DNA of 33,674 bases from an uncultured Neglectibacter sp. (GTDB lineage Bacteria; Bacillota; Clostridia; Oscillospirales; Acutalibacteraceae): contig CALFFN010000015.1 of the NCBI GenBank assembly GCA_937958185.1, positions 1-33,674 on the forward strand, read 5' to 3'. Below, piece by piece: positions 24,066 to 32,647 of the stretch. The notes beneath the pieces are model-generated. The model was given only the letters and a program-made list of their open reading frames with translations, was not told the DNA's origin and searched no databases. The translations under genes and the position numbers were made by a program. How positions within the stretch are numbered: position 1 is the first letter of the stretch; each line of letters starts with the position of its first letter.

Positions 24066-26060
24066 GTGGATTTTAAGCTGGTTTCCAAATTCCAGCCCAC
24101 CGGCGACCAGCCGGAGGCCATCGGGCAGCTGGTGCAGGGCGTGAACGGCGGCATGAAGGAGCAGACCCTGCTGGGCGTCACCGGCTCCGGCAAGACCTTT
24201 ACCATGGCGAACGTCATCGCGCAGTTGAACCGCCCCACTCTGGTCCTGGCGCACAACAAGACACTGGCGGCGCAGCTGTGCTCGGAGTTCCGGGAATTTT
24301 TCCCGGAAAACGCCGTGGAATATTTTGTATCCTATTATGATTATTACCAGCCTGAGGCATACATTGCCCAGACGGACACCTATATCGAAAAGGATTCCGC
24401 CATCAACGACGAAATAGACAAGCTGCGCCACAGCGCCACCAGCGCCCTTTCCGAGCGCCGGGACGTGATCATCGTGGCGTCGGTCTCCTGTATCTATTCT
24501 TTGGGCGACCCTATCGACTACCGCACCATGGTGATCTCCCTGCGCCCGGGCATGGAAAAAAGCCGGGACGAGCTGCTCCACAAGCTGGTAGAGCTGCAAT
24601 ATGAGCGTAACGACGTGAACTTTATCCGCAATAAGTTCCGGGTGCGGGGGGACGTGGTGGAGATTTTCCCGGCGGAGTCCAGCGAACGGGCGGTGCGGGT
24701 GGAATTTTTCGGGGACGAGATCGACCGCCTCCGGGAATTTAACCCCCTGACCGGGGACGTGACGGCGGAGCTTCGGCACATCGCCATCTATCCCGCTTCC
24801 CACTATATCGTGCCCAAGGACAAAATGGAGAAAGCCATCGCGGACATCAACGACGAAATGCTGGAACGGGTGGAGTTTTTCAAGGAGCAGGGCAAGCTGA
24901 TAGAAGCCCAGCGCATTGAACAGCGCACCCGGTACGACATGGAGATGCTTTCGGAGATCGGCTTCTGCAAGGGGATCGAAAACTATTCCCGTGTGCTTTC
25001 CGGCAGGGAGCCGGGCAGCGCCCCCTTTACGCTTTTGGATTATTTCCCCGACGATTTCCTGCTGTTCGTGGACGAGTCCCACGTCACCCTGCCCCAGGTG
25101 CGGGGCATGTTCGCCGGGGACCACGCCAGAAAGGAAATGCTGGTGGATTACGGCTTCCGGCTGCCCTCGGCATATGACAACCGCCCCCTGAATTTTGACG
25201 AGTTCTATTCCCATATCCATCAGGCGGTGTTCGTCAGCGCCACGCCGGGAGATTTGGAGCTGGAAAAGTCCGCCCAGGTAGTGGAGCAGGTCATTCGTCC
25301 CACCGGGCTGCTGGACCCGAAAATCACCGTAAAGCCCACCGACGGGCAGATAGACGACCTGATTTCCGAGATCAATCTCCGGGTGGAAAAGAAGGAGCGG
25401 GTGCTTGTCACCACCCTGACCAAAAAAATGGCGGAGGACCTGACCTCCTATCTGGAGGGCTACGGGATCAAAGTGCGGTATATGCACCACGATATCGACA
25501 CCGTGGAGCGCATGGAGATCATTCGCGACCTGCGGCTGGGGGAATTTGACGTGCTGGTGGGCATCAACCTTCTGCGGGAGGGTCTTGACCTGCCGGAGGT
25601 TTCCCTGGTGGCGATCCTGGACGCGGACAAGGAAGGCTTCCTCCGCAGCGGGCGCAGCCTGATCCAGACCGTTGGCAGGGCCGCCCGAAACGCCGGGGGA
25701 CAGGTCATCATGTACGCCGACGAGGTGACGCCCTCCATGGAATACGCCATTACGGAAACGGAGCGCCGCCGCGCCATTCAGGAAAAATATAATGAAGATC
25801 ACGGCATCGTGCCGAAGACTATCACCAAGGACGTGGCGGAGATTCTGGAAATTTCCACCCACAAGGAAGATGGCAAAAAGAAAAAGAAGAAATACACGGC
25901 TGCGGAACGCCGCGAGCTGATCGAGAAATACACCAAGGAGATGAAGGCGGCGGCAAAGCTGCTGGAATTCGAGCACGCCGCTTATTTGAGAGACAAAATT
26001 AAAGAATTGGAGGGGCAAAGCGCGGGTCACGCCCCGGTGCCCAAGCGGAGGGACAGATGA
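24066..26060 (+). CDS. uvrB: Excinuclease ABC subunit B
   Basis: The 664-residue protein is full-length UvrB, the damage-verifying helicase-like subunit of nucleotide-excision repair. The Walker A motif GVTGSGKTFTMANV lies near residue 37, the DNA-clamping beta-hairpin region has YYDYYQPEAYI near residue 91, and helicase motifs include VFVSATPGD and QTVGRAARN. The C-terminal UvrC-binding UVR motif is near residues 620-655 (ELIEKYTKEMKAAAKLLEFE). It starts with GTG after GGGGGAGG, 15 bases past radC. Its stop overlaps the next start (ATGA), so translation is coupled. Confidence 0.98.
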   Translation: MDFKLVSKFQPTGDQPEAIGQLVQGVNGGMKEQTLLGVTGSGKTFTMANVIAQLNRPTLVLAHNKTLAAQLCSEFREFFPENAVEYFVSYYDYYQPEAYIAQTDTYIEKDSAINDEIDKLRHSATSALSERRDVIIVASVSCIYSLGDPIDYRTMVISLRPGMEKSRDELLHKLVELQYERNDVNFIRNKFRVRGDVVEIFPAESSERAVRVEFFGDEIDRLREFNPLTGDVTAELRHIAIYPASHYIVPKDKMEKAIADINDEMLERVEFFKEQGKLIEAQRIEQRTRYDMEMLSEIGFCKGIENYSRVLSGREPGSAPFTLLDYFPDDFLLFVDESHVTLPQVRGMFAGDHARKEMLVDYGFRLPSAYDNRPLNFDEFYSHIHQAVFVSATPGDLELEKSAQVVEQVIRPTGLLDPKITVKPTDGQIDDLISEINLRVEKKERVLVTTLTKKMAEDLTSYLEGYGIKVRYMHHDIDTVERMEIIRDLRLGEFDVLVGINLLREGLDLPEVSLVAILDADKEGFLRSGRSLIQTVGRAARNAGGQVIMYADEVTPSMEYAITETERRRAIQEKYNEDHGIVPKTITKDVAEILEISTHKEDGKKKKKKYTAAERRELIEKYTKEMKAAAKLLEFEHAAYLRDKIKELEGQSAGHAPVPKRRDR

Positions 26061-26365
26061 GAAATAAGCCGGACAGAGAAAAGTTCCGTTTTTTCCCCGA
26101 AGCCGGAAACGGTCGGGAAAAGCTTTCCCCTGTGCCGCCGGAGCCGGAGGGAAAATATCCCTGCCCCTGCTGTGGAAGCTTGACCCTTCCCGTGCCGCAG
26201 GAGGAAGCGATCGCCTACATCTGCCCGGTTTGTTTCTGGGAAAACGACGTGTTTGTCTCCGGGGAAGACGAACCCAGCGACGAGAACCACGGCATGACGC
26301 TCCGGCAGGGTCGGGAATTTTATCGGAAATACGGAACCCTGCGTCCTGACAGGAGGGAAAAATGA
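26057..26365 (+). CDS. CPCC family cysteine-rich protein
   Basis: The 102-residue protein contains YPCPCCGSLTLP and ICPVCFWENDVFVSGEDEPS, the signature of the CPCC cysteine-rich family. The four cysteine pairs look like a small zinc ribbon, followed by the family-typical SDENHGMTLRQGREFY. The biochemical function is not known. It starts inside the uvrB stop (ATGA) and ends overlapping the next start, so it is translated as part of the repair operon. The first 35 residues are variable and rich in charged residues and proline. Confidence 0.87.
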   Translation: MRNKPDREKFRFFPEAGNGREKLSPVPPEPEGKYPCPCCGSLTLPVPQEEAIAYICPVCFWENDVFVSGEDEPSDENHGMTLRQGREFYRKYGTLRPDRREK

Positions 26366-27126
26366 ACAGGCAAAAGGCTCTGGAAATCGGATACTGCCAG
26401 CTGGCGGTTGACTTCAACACGACCCCCGAGATTTTTCAGAAGAATGGCGTCTTTTTCACTGCTCCAGCAAGGCACCCCGGTCGCAGGGCGTACAGCACGA
26501 AAATGCCCTTTTTTGAAATGGTCACGGTGGGAAGCTCTGCCGTTATTATGGCAGAGAAAAGGCTCTGTCCGGCACTGAAGGAATGGAGCGGCGGGGCGGA
26601 GGAGCCCCATTGGCTCTTTGAATTTCCCCGAATGCAGAAGCTGGCGGAAATTTTGGCGCCCTATGGATATGAATTGACCCAGACCCACCACGGCTATCTG
26701 CCTGCGGGCAGCTTTTCCTTTGCCCCTCTGCCGGAGGGCTTCTCCCTGAAATGGCTGGAGCAGCGGGAAATTGCCGGGTTTTATCCCAACAAGGCGTATC
26801 CCAATGCGCTGCAGGAGAGGGAAAATCCCGCCCGCCCCGATGTACTGGCGCTTGCCGCTATGGACGGGGAGAAAATTGCCGGGTTGGCGGGGGCTTCCGC
26901 CGATGGGAAAGAGCTGTGGCAGATCGGCATTGACATGCTGCCGGAATACCGGGGCAGGGGACTGGGGACTGCGCTGGTGAGAAATCTGGCGGCGGAAATA
27001 GAGAGGCGGGGAAAGCTGCCCTTCTACTATGCCAGCCTGTCCAATCTCCATTCGCAGAATATCGCTGCTGCCTGCGGGTTCCGCCCGGCTTGGGTGGACG
27101 TTTCCGCACGGAAAAGGGAGGATTGA
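26362..27126 (+). CDS. GNAT family N-acetyltransferase
   Basis: The 254-residue protein has a variable N-terminal half and a recognisable acetyltransferase half. That half contains LALAAMDGEKIAGLAGASADG, then IGIDMLPEYRGRGLGTALVRNLAAEI with the acetyl-CoA loop RGRGLG, and SNLHSQNIAAACGFRPAWVDV, where the asparagine and GF motif close the fold. The acceptor is unknown. It overlaps the CPCC gene by four bases (ATGA) and is followed within five bases by the GrpB-like gene, so it belongs to the same message as uvrB and uvrA. Confidence 0.88.
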   Translation: MNRQKALEIGYCQLAVDFNTTPEIFQKNGVFFTAPARHPGRRAYSTKMPFFEMVTVGSSAVIMAEKRLCPALKEWSGGAEEPHWLFEFPRMQKLAEILAPYGYELTQTHHGYLPAGSFSFAPLPEGFSLKWLEQREIAGFYPNKAYPNALQERENPARPDVLALAAMDGEKIAGLAGASADGKELWQIGIDMLPEYRGRGLGTALVRNLAAEIERRGKLPFYYASLSNLHSQNIAAACGFRPAWVDVSARKRED

Positions 27127-27130
27127 CGTT

Positions 27131-27694
27131 ATGGGAAAGAAATTGTCGGAGATGAGTTTGGAAGAGCTGTGGGAGCTGTTCCCCATTTTCCTCACAGAGC
27201 ACCAGGACTGCTGGGAGCAATGGTTTCTGGAGAAGCAAGCAGAGCTTGCGCCGCTGCTTCCTTCGGGGAGCAGGATCAGCCACATCGGCAGCACGGCGGT
27301 AAGGGGTATTTGGGCGAAGCCCATTGTGGACGTCTTGATTGAATTGCCGGACAGGGCTGCATTTTCCACGGCAAAATCAGCGCTGGCAGAAAAAGGATAT
27401 ATTCTGATGTCGGATAGCGGAGAAAGGGCTTCCTTCAATCAGGGTTATACGGAAAGCGGCTTTGCGGAGAAAGTATTTCATCTGCATTTGCGGCTTGCCG
27501 GGGATCATGACGAGCTGTATTTCCGGGATTATATGAACGCTCACCCGGAGGCGGCGAAGGAGTATGAAGCCTTAAAGCTGCGTCTGTGGAAGGAATATGA
27601 ACACGACCGAGACGAATACACCCGGCAGAAGACAGAGTTTGTCAGAAATTATACAGAGCTGGGGAAGAAGCGGGAAGGGGAAACAGCAGTGTGA
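27131..27694 (+). CDS. GrpB family nucleotidyltransferase-like protein
   Basis: The 187-residue protein has the GrpB core SHIGSTAVRGIWAKPIVDVLIELP, followed by FNQGYTESGFAEKVFHLHLR and YFRDYMNAHPEAAKEYEALKLRL. GrpB proteins (UPF0157) are related to nucleotidyltransferases and sometimes sit beside acetyltransferases. The start at 27131 follows GGGAGG with about ten bases of spacing; the frame is open further upstream but lacks a better site. The gene ends in a GTGA overlap with the next start. Members are widespread in Firmicutes but their substrate is not settled. Confidence 0.87.
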   Translation: MGKKLSEMSLEELWELFPIFLTEHQDCWEQWFLEKQAELAPLLPSGSRISHIGSTAVRGIWAKPIVDVLIELPDRAAFSTAKSALAEKGYILMSDSGERASFNQGYTESGFAEKVFHLHLRLAGDHDELYFRDYMNAHPEAAKEYEALKLRLWKEYEHDRDEYTRQKTEFVRNYTELGKKREGETAV

Positions 27695-28101
27695 AAAGAA
27701 GAGAAGAAATCATAGCTGCCTATTTCCGCGGCTGGGTAGAAAACGACCCGGCAGTGCTGGGAAAAACCTTTGCGGAACATATCGTCTACAGCGAGTGCTT
27801 TGGTCCCGAGTACCGGGGGCTGGGGCAAATAGAGCGGTGGTTTTCCGATTGGCACCAAAAGGGAAAAGTGCTGGAATGGCAAATTAAAAGCTTCCTGCAC
27901 GAGGGAGACCGCACGGCGGTGGAATGGTACTTCCGCTGCGAGTATAATGGGGAGATAGACGGCTTTGACGGCGTTTCCCTGATGGAGTTTAATGAAGCCG
28001 GAAAAATCGTCTCCCTGAAGGAGTTTCAGTCGAAGGCAGAGCATGAGTTTCCTTATATGAGGAGTCAGCAAAGAAAGGATAAGAAAAAGTATGAGCCTTG
28101 A
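27691..28101 (+). CDS. NTF2-like / SnoaL-fold protein
   Basis: The 136-residue protein fits the small NTF2-like fold used by SnoaL-type cyclases and many uncharacterised proteins. It has IIAAYFRGWVENDPAVLGKTFAEHIVYSE, then TAVEWYFRCEYNGEIDGFDGVSLMEFNEAGKIVSLKEF, the usual alpha-plus-beta order. No catalytic residue can be assigned. It starts with GTG overlapping the GrpB stop and its own end overlaps the uvrA start by 11 bases, so translation of uvrA may be coupled to it. The C-terminus is lysine-rich (SQQRKDKKKYEP). Confidence 0.8.
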   Translation: MKRREEIIAAYFRGWVENDPAVLGKTFAEHIVYSECFGPEYRGLGQIERWFSDWHQKGKVLEWQIKSFLHEGDRTAVEWYFRCEYNGEIDGFDGVSLMEFNEAGKIVSLKEFQSKAEHEFPYMRSQQRKDKKKYEP

Positions 28102-30916
28102 TAAAATCGTGGTGCACGGCGCCAGGGAACACAATCTGAAAGACGTCGATGTGACGATCCCCCGGGACAAGCTGGTGGTGCTCACCGGGCTTTCCGGGTC
28201 GGGCAAATCGTCTTTGGCGTTCGATACCATTTATGCCGAGGGGCAGCGGCGGTATGTGGAAAGCCTTTCCTCCTATGCCAGAATGTTTTTGGGGCAGATG
28301 GAAAAGCCGGACGTGGATATGATAGACGGGCTTTCCCCCGCCATTTCCATCGACCAGAAGACTACCTCCAAGAACCCCCGTTCCACCGTGGGCACGGTGA
28401 CGGAAATTTACGACTACCTGCGCCTGCTGTACGCCCGTATCGGCATTCCCCACTGCCCCATCTGCGGCAGGGAGATCAAGCAGCAGACCGTGGACCAGAT
28501 CGTGGATCAGGTGCTGGCGCTGCCGGAAAGCAGCAAAATACAGGTGCTTGCCCCCACCGTCCGCGGCAGAAAGGGAGAGCACCAGAAGGAATTTGAAGCC
28601 GCCCGGCGCTCCGGCTTTGTCCGCGCCAGAGTGGACGGGCTGGTCTATGATCTGAACGAGACGATTTCCCTGGAAAAGAATAAAAAGCACACCATTGAGA
28701 TCGTGGTGGACAGGCTGGTGGTGAAGCCCGATATTCGCTCCCGCCTGGCGGATTCCATCGAGGTGGCTGCCGGGCTGACCGGCGGCGTGGTGGTGGTCAG
28801 CGTGCAGGACGGCGAGGACATCACCTTCTCCCAGAACTATGCCTGCCCGGAGCATGGGGTCAGCATTGACGAGCTTTCCCCCAGAATGTTTTCGTTCAAC
28901 AACCCTTTCGGCGCCTGCAAAAAATGCACGGGGCTGGGCGTGTTTATGCGCATCGACCCCCAGCTCATCATTCCCGATAAGCGGCTGTCCATCAACAAGG
29001 GGGGCTTAAAAGCCAGCGGCTGGGCAATGGAGGGCAGCACCATCGCCGCCATGTACATGCGGGGGCTTGCGGAGCATTACCACTTTTCTCTGGATACCCC
29101 CATCGGCGAGCTGCCGGACGAGATCGTGGACATTCTGCTGTACGGCACCAAGGGGGAGAAAATCAAGCTCCGCCGGGTCAGCGAGTACGGCAGCGGCACG
29201 TATATGGCGGAATTTGAGGGCGTCATCAACAATCTGGAGCGCCGGTTCCACGACACCTCCTCCAACTGGATCAAGGAGGAGATCGAAACCTATATGAGCG
29301 CCGTGCCCTGCGACGAGTGCCACGGCAAGCGGCTTTCCGCGGAAAGCCTGGCGGTCACGGTGGGCGGCATCAACATTGCGGATTTCTGCGACAAATCCGT
29401 GACGGAGGCGCTGGAATTTGTAGAGGCGCTGGAGCTGACCGACCGGGAAAAGCTCATCGCCGCTCCTATTATGAAGGAGCTGAAAGCCCGGCTGGGCTTC
29501 CTGAACAGCGTGGGCCTGGAATACCTGACCCTGTCCCGCTCCTCCAGCTCCCTGTCCGGCGGCGAGAGCCAGCGCATTCGCCTTGCCACCCAGATCGGCT
29601 CCTCCCTGATGGGCGTGCTGTATATTCTGGACGAGCCCTCCATCGGGCTGCACCAGCGGGACAACCAGAAGCTGCTGGATACCCTGAAGCGCCTGCGGGA
29701 TTTGGGCAATACGGTCATCGTGGTGGAGCATGACGAGGACACCATGCGGGCTGCGGACTATCTGGTAGATGTGGGACCCGGGGCAGGCGTTCACGGCGGG
29801 GAGATCGTCTATGCCGGACCTGTCAAGGGGATCGAAAAGTGCAAGGAATCCGTCACCGGGCAGTACCTCAGCGGCAGGAAAAAGGTAGAGGTCCCCGCAA
29901 AGCGGCGGAAGGGCAGCGGCAATTTTCTGGAAATCCGCGGCGCCGCCCAGAACAACCTGAAAGGGATCAACGTGAAGATTCCTCTGGGAGAATTCGTCTG
30001 CGTGACAGGGGTTTCCGGCTCGGGAAAATCCTCCCTCATCAATGAAATCCTTTACAAGCGGCTGGCGGCGGAGCTGAACCGCGCCCACACCCACGCCGGA
30101 GCCCACAAGGATATTCTGGGCATGGAGCAGCTGGACAAGGTGATCCAGATCGACCAGTCTCCCATCGGCAGGACGCCCCGCTCCAACCCTGCCACCTACA
30201 CCGGGCTGTTCACCGATATCCGGGAGCTGTTCGCCAGCACACAGGACGCCAAAATGCGGGGCTTTACCGCCTCCCGCTTCTCCTTTAACGTCAAGGGCGG
30301 GCGGTGCGAGGCGTGCCAGGGCGACGGCATTATCTGTATCGAAATGCACTTTTTGCCGGACGTATACGTTCCCTGCGAGGTCTGCAAGGGGCACCGCTAC
30401 AACCGGGAAACGCTGGAAGTGAAATATAAGGGGAAGAACATTTACGACGTGCTGGAAATGACCGCGGAGGAAGCCCTGGATTTCTTCCGGGATATTCCCA
30501 AGCTGGCGCGGAAGCTGCAAACGCTGGTGGACGTGGGGCTGGGCTATGTAAAGGTGGGGCAGCCTGCCACCACCCTGTCCGGCGGCGAAGCCCAGCGGGT
30601 GAAGCTGGCGACGGAGCTTTCCAAACGCCCCACCGGGCGCACCATCTATATTCTGGACGAGCCCACCACCGGCCTGCATATCGCGGACGTACACAAGCTC
30701 ATCGAGGTTTTGCAGCGGCTGGTGGACGCCGGGAACACCGTGGTGGTCATCGAACACAATCTGGATCTGATCAAGACTGCGGACCATATCATCGACCTGG
30801 GTCCGGAGGGCGGCAACCGTGGCGGGGAGATCATCGCCCAGGGCACCCCGGAGCAGGTGGCAAAGGTCCCCGGCTCTTACACGGGACAGTTTTTGAAGCC
30901 CCTGTTGGAGAAATAG
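28091..30916 (+). CDS. uvrA: Excinuclease ABC subunit A
   Basis: The 941-residue protein is full-length UvrA, the damage-sensing ATPase of nucleotide-excision repair. Two ABC ATPase halves are present: Walker A GLSGSGKSS near residue 33 and GVSGSGKSSLINE near residue 640, with LSGGE signatures near residues 487 and 829. Zinc cysteines begin at CPICG (Cys122) in the first half and at Cys739/Cys742 with Cys762/Cys765 in the second. The ATG overlaps the upstream gene by 11 bases and has an AAAGGAT site. A terminator follows 8 bases after the stop. Four unrelated genes separate it from uvrB. Confidence 0.98.
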   Translation: MSLDKIVVHGAREHNLKDVDVTIPRDKLVVLTGLSGSGKSSLAFDTIYAEGQRRYVESLSSYARMFLGQMEKPDVDMIDGLSPAISIDQKTTSKNPRSTVGTVTEIYDYLRLLYARIGIPHCPICGREIKQQTVDQIVDQVLALPESSKIQVLAPTVRGRKGEHQKEFEAARRSGFVRARVDGLVYDLNETISLEKNKKHTIEIVVDRLVVKPDIRSRLADSIEVAAGLTGGVVVVSVQDGEDITFSQNYACPEHGVSIDELSPRMFSFNNPFGACKKCTGLGVFMRIDPQLIIPDKRLSINKGGLKASGWAMEGSTIAAMYMRGLAEHYHFSLDTPIGELPDEIVDILLYGTKGEKIKLRRVSEYGSGTYMAEFEGVINNLERRFHDTSSNWIKEEIETYMSAVPCDECHGKRLSAESLAVTVGGINIADFCDKSVTEALEFVEALELTDREKLIAAPIMKELKARLGFLNSVGLEYLTLSRSSSSLSGGESQRIRLATQIGSSLMGVLYILDEPSIGLHQRDNQKLLDTLKRLRDLGNTVIVVEHDEDTMRAADYLVDVGPGAGVHGGEIVYAGPVKGIEKCKESVTGQYLSGRKKVEVPAKRRKGSGNFLEIRGAAQNNLKGINVKIPLGEFVCVTGVSGSGKSSLINEILYKRLAAELNRAHTHAGAHKDILGMEQLDKVIQIDQSPIGRTPRSNPATYTGLFTDIRELFASTQDAKMRGFTASRFSFNVKGGRCEACQGDGIICIEMHFLPDVYVPCEVCKGHRYNRETLEVKYKGKNIYDVLEMTAEEALDFFRDIPKLARKLQTLVDVGLGYVKVGQPATTLSGGEAQRVKLATELSKRPTGRTIYILDEPTTGLHIADVHKLIEVLQRLVDAGNTVVVIEHNLDLIKTADHIIDLGPEGGNRGGEIIAQGTPEQVAKVPGSYTGQFLKPLLEK

Positions 30917-30924
30917 GTACAGGA

Positions 30925-30952
30925 AAAAGCGGCTGAAAAGCCGCTTTTCGTT
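30925..30952 (+). terminator. Terminator of the repair operon
   Basis: AAAAGCGGCT (30925-30934) pairs with AGCCGCTTTT (30939-30948), followed by CGTTTTC. Confidence 0.85.
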
Positions 30953-30962
30953 TTCAAAAATT

Positions 30963-31028
30963 TTGTTGCGGTATAGCTTGCGCAGGTCGGCAGCACCTCA
31001 ACGGATCAGCTGTGCTGGGTGTTTTTTT
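30963..31028 (+). other. Possible small transcript with its own terminator
   Basis: Between two strong terminators, CAGCAC (30991-30996) can pair with GTGCTG (31012-31017), followed by GGTG and seven T. The upstream GGTATAGC could be part of a weak promoter. No known RNA family is recognised, and it may be an old decayed leader. Confidence 0.2.
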
Positions 31029-31040
31029 GAAAATATGGAC

Positions 31041-31079
31041 AAAAGGCTCTGTGAGAACTTTTTCTCACAGAGCCTTTTT
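31041..31079 (+). terminator. Very strong perfect-stem terminator
   Basis: A 17-pair perfect stem, AAAAGGCTCTGTGAGAA (31041-31057) with its complement (31062-31078), surrounds a CTTT loop and ends in a T run. It insulates the next promoter from the repair operon. Confidence 0.9.
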
Positions 31080-31110
31080 GCGTCTTTCGGAAAACGCCTG
31101 TCGGGCGCGG

Positions 31111-31139
31111 TTGACAGCGAAGGGAATCTTTGCTATACT
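31111..31139 (+). promoter_or_regulatory. Promoter of the leader peptide / APH-like gene
   Basis: TTGACA (31111-31116), 17 bases, TATACT (31134-31139). It fires into the 19-residue leader ORF 30 bases downstream. Confidence 0.82.
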
Positions 31140-31169
31140 GGCGGGGAAAACAGGAAGGGGGCGGACGAA

Positions 31170-31229
31170 ATGAAGCAAAAAGACGTCTTGCGACAGGAAG
31201 CTGCAAAGTCCGCCATGGGAAAGAGGTAA
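31170..31229 (+). CDS. Putative 19-residue leader peptide
   Basis: The short ORF reads MKQKDVLRQEAAKSAMGKR and has a strong GGAAGGGGG site about ten bases upstream. It follows a near-consensus promoter and comes before a terminator-like hairpin and the APH-like gene. Its stop codon lies in the loop of a small hairpin (AGAGG 31222-31226 with CCTCT 31232-31236, then six T). This layout resembles attenuation leaders of antibiotic-responsive genes. I do not recognise the peptide and cannot say what would stall a ribosome on it. Confidence 0.5.
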   Translation: MKQKDVLRQEAAKSAMGKR

Positions 31230-31258
31230 GCCCTCTGTTTTTTCAAAGCTGATTTTGT

Positions 31259-31302
31259 AAATCGACACTTCTGTCAAACGCAGGAGCGTCGATTTTTATT
31301 TT
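31259..31302 (+). terminator. Attenuator-like terminator upstream of the APH-like gene
   Basis: AAATCGAC (31259-31266) pairs with GTCGATTT (31288-31295), extended inside by CTTCTG/CAGGAG with one U-G pair, and is followed by a T-rich run. TCGATT (31289-31294) can instead pair with AATCGA (31312-31317), next to the ribosome site of the next gene, so two exclusive folds exist. Confidence 0.65.
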
Positions 31303-31326
31303 ATTCGGAAGAATCGAGGAGATTTT

Positions 31327-32244
31327 ATGACGATATTCAGAGAAGCTGAAAAAGAAAAGGGCGCGCCCGCGGAGGAAACGGTGGCGCGGATCGCCGCCGG
31401 ATACTTCAAAAAAGTGCGTTCTGTCCGCCGCGTGCCCCAGGGGGTCTCCACTTACGTGTATCGGGCGGAGACGGATTTAGGCGTGGTTTATCTGCGGTTT
31501 TTGCCGGAGGACGCCACCTTCGGCGCGGAGGTGCTCGCCCAGAAAAAGCTGGAGGAGCTTTCGGTGCCTGCGCCAAAGGTGCTCCATTATGAAGCGCGGG
31601 AGCCGGTGACGGGGCGCTCCCTGATGATTACGGAAAAGCTGGGGGGAGAGGCACTTTCCCCACAGGCGCCCCCGGAAATCCTGCGCTCCGTGCTGCGGCA
31701 GGCAGGGCGGCAGCTGAAAAAGCTCCATACCGTGCCGGTTGCGGGCTTTGGCTGGGTCGACCGCAGATTCGAGACAGAGCTTCGGGGGGAACACCCGGAC
31801 TATCCAAGCTATTTTAACGAATTTCTGGAAAACGACCTTTGCGCGCTTGCGGCTTTCCTGCCAAAAGAGGACATAACGCGGCTCCGTACTCTGACAGAAG
31901 AAGCGCGCGATACCCTTGCCGCCGACAGCGCGGTTCTGGTGCACGGCGACTTCTGCATGGAGCATATTTTTCATGAGGGCGGCGAATTTACCGGCTTCAT
32001 CGACTTTGGCGAGATTCGCGGCAGCCAGCCCTATTTTGACCTTGGCACATTTACAAATTCTGACGAAACGGCGGAAAACGCCGCCACCCGCTGGCTTTTG
32101 GAGGGCTATGGGGAAGCCGATCTGCGGGCGGTGCATCTAAGCGCCCTTTGCTTTGCCCCGCGCTTTGCCGGAAAAAAGGCTGCCCTTCCCGCCGGAGAAT
32201 TCTGGCGGGAAAGGCTGAAAAAGGAGATTCTTTGCCTGAGGTGA
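31327..32244 (+). CDS. APH-family phosphotransferase (aminoglycoside/choline kinase-like)
   Basis: The 305-residue protein has the small-molecule kinase fold of the APH family. The catalytic loop is HGDFCMEHIF, with the conserved Asp, and the metal-binding motif is IDFGEIRGSQPYFDLGTF. The N-lobe has LGVVYLRFLPEDATFGAEVLAQKKLEEL and a nucleotide-contacting hinge near MITEKLGGEAL. Such proteins phosphorylate aminoglycosides, macrolides, choline or other alcohols; the substrate here cannot be chosen from sequence. AGGAG lies six bases before the ATG. The leader peptide and attenuator upstream hint at inducible expression. Confidence 0.88.
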   Translation: MTIFREAEKEKGAPAEETVARIAAGYFKKVRSVRRVPQGVSTYVYRAETDLGVVYLRFLPEDATFGAEVLAQKKLEELSVPAPKVLHYEAREPVTGRSLMITEKLGGEALSPQAPPEILRSVLRQAGRQLKKLHTVPVAGFGWVDRRFETELRGEHPDYPSYFNEFLENDLCALAAFLPKEDITRLRTLTEEARDTLAADSAVLVHGDFCMEHIFHEGGEFTGFIDFGEIRGSQPYFDLGTFTNSDETAENAATRWLLEGYGEADLRAVHLSALCFAPRFAGKKAALPAGEFWRERLKKEILCLR

Positions 32245-32324
32245 CCGAAAGGTAAGCAGTGGGCGGACAAACCGTTCACTACCATCTCAGCGAGGGAGCC
32301 TGCTTCCATGGAACATATTGCTTT

Positions 32325-32352
32325 CCCTGCCCCCATACATTTCGGGGCAGGG
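32325..32352. other. Strong GC-rich hairpin between convergent genes
   Basis: CCCTGCCCC (32325-32333) pairs with GGGGCAGGG (32344-32352). It starts right after the stop of the minus-strand regulator. Neither side has a long T run, so it is a stem without a clear terminator tail. Confidence 0.6.
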
Positions 32353-32353
32353 C

Positions 32354-32614
32354 TTACTCCGTTGGGAAAGGACGTTTTATCTGGCTGACGCCGGTCAGAT
32401 AATTCAGATCTACATTGTAGAAGCGCGCCAGCGTAATTACACTGTCCAGAGGGATACGGGTCTTCCCACTTTCGTAATCCGAATAAGTGCGTTGACCGAT
32501 GTGGATCAGGTCGGCGATCTGCTGCTGACTGTAATGGTTATCTTCCCGCATTTCCCGAATCTTTTCATAAGGTTTATATCGCACCAGCTCACCGCCTTTA
32601 GAGGAATCTTCCAT
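32354..32614 (-). CDS. XRE-family helix-turn-helix regulator
   Basis: The 86-residue protein is a small Cro/C1-type DNA-binding protein. The helix-turn-helix reads IREMREDNHYSQQQIADLIHIGQRTYSDYESGKTRIPLDSVITLARFYNVDLNYLTG, a near-complete HTH_3 domain. The ATG at 32614 has no good ribosome site; a GTG at 32584 (VRYKPYEKI) is a reasonable alternative start and would trim ten residues. It is divergent from a second helix-turn-helix gene. A candidate operator (TTAGA-N9-TCTAA, 32648-32666) overlaps its likely -10 box. Confidence 0.88.
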   Translation of the reverse strand: MEDSSKGGELVRYKPYEKIREMREDNHYSQQQIADLIHIGQRTYSDYESGKTRIPLDSVITLARFYNVDLNYLTGVSQIKRPFPTE

Positions 32615-32647
32615 AATTTTAGTAGATAAAACTGGAAGCAGACGTTC

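Noticed and set aside
23631..26420. Very long minus-strand open frame opposite uvrB
   Set aside because: The plus strand encodes full-length UvrB and RadC with intact motifs; the antisense frame is a by-product of GC-rich codon usage.
30963..31229. 88-codon frame extending upstream of the leader peptide
   Set aside because: It would run through a 17-pair terminator and the promoter; only its last 19 codons have a ribosome site.
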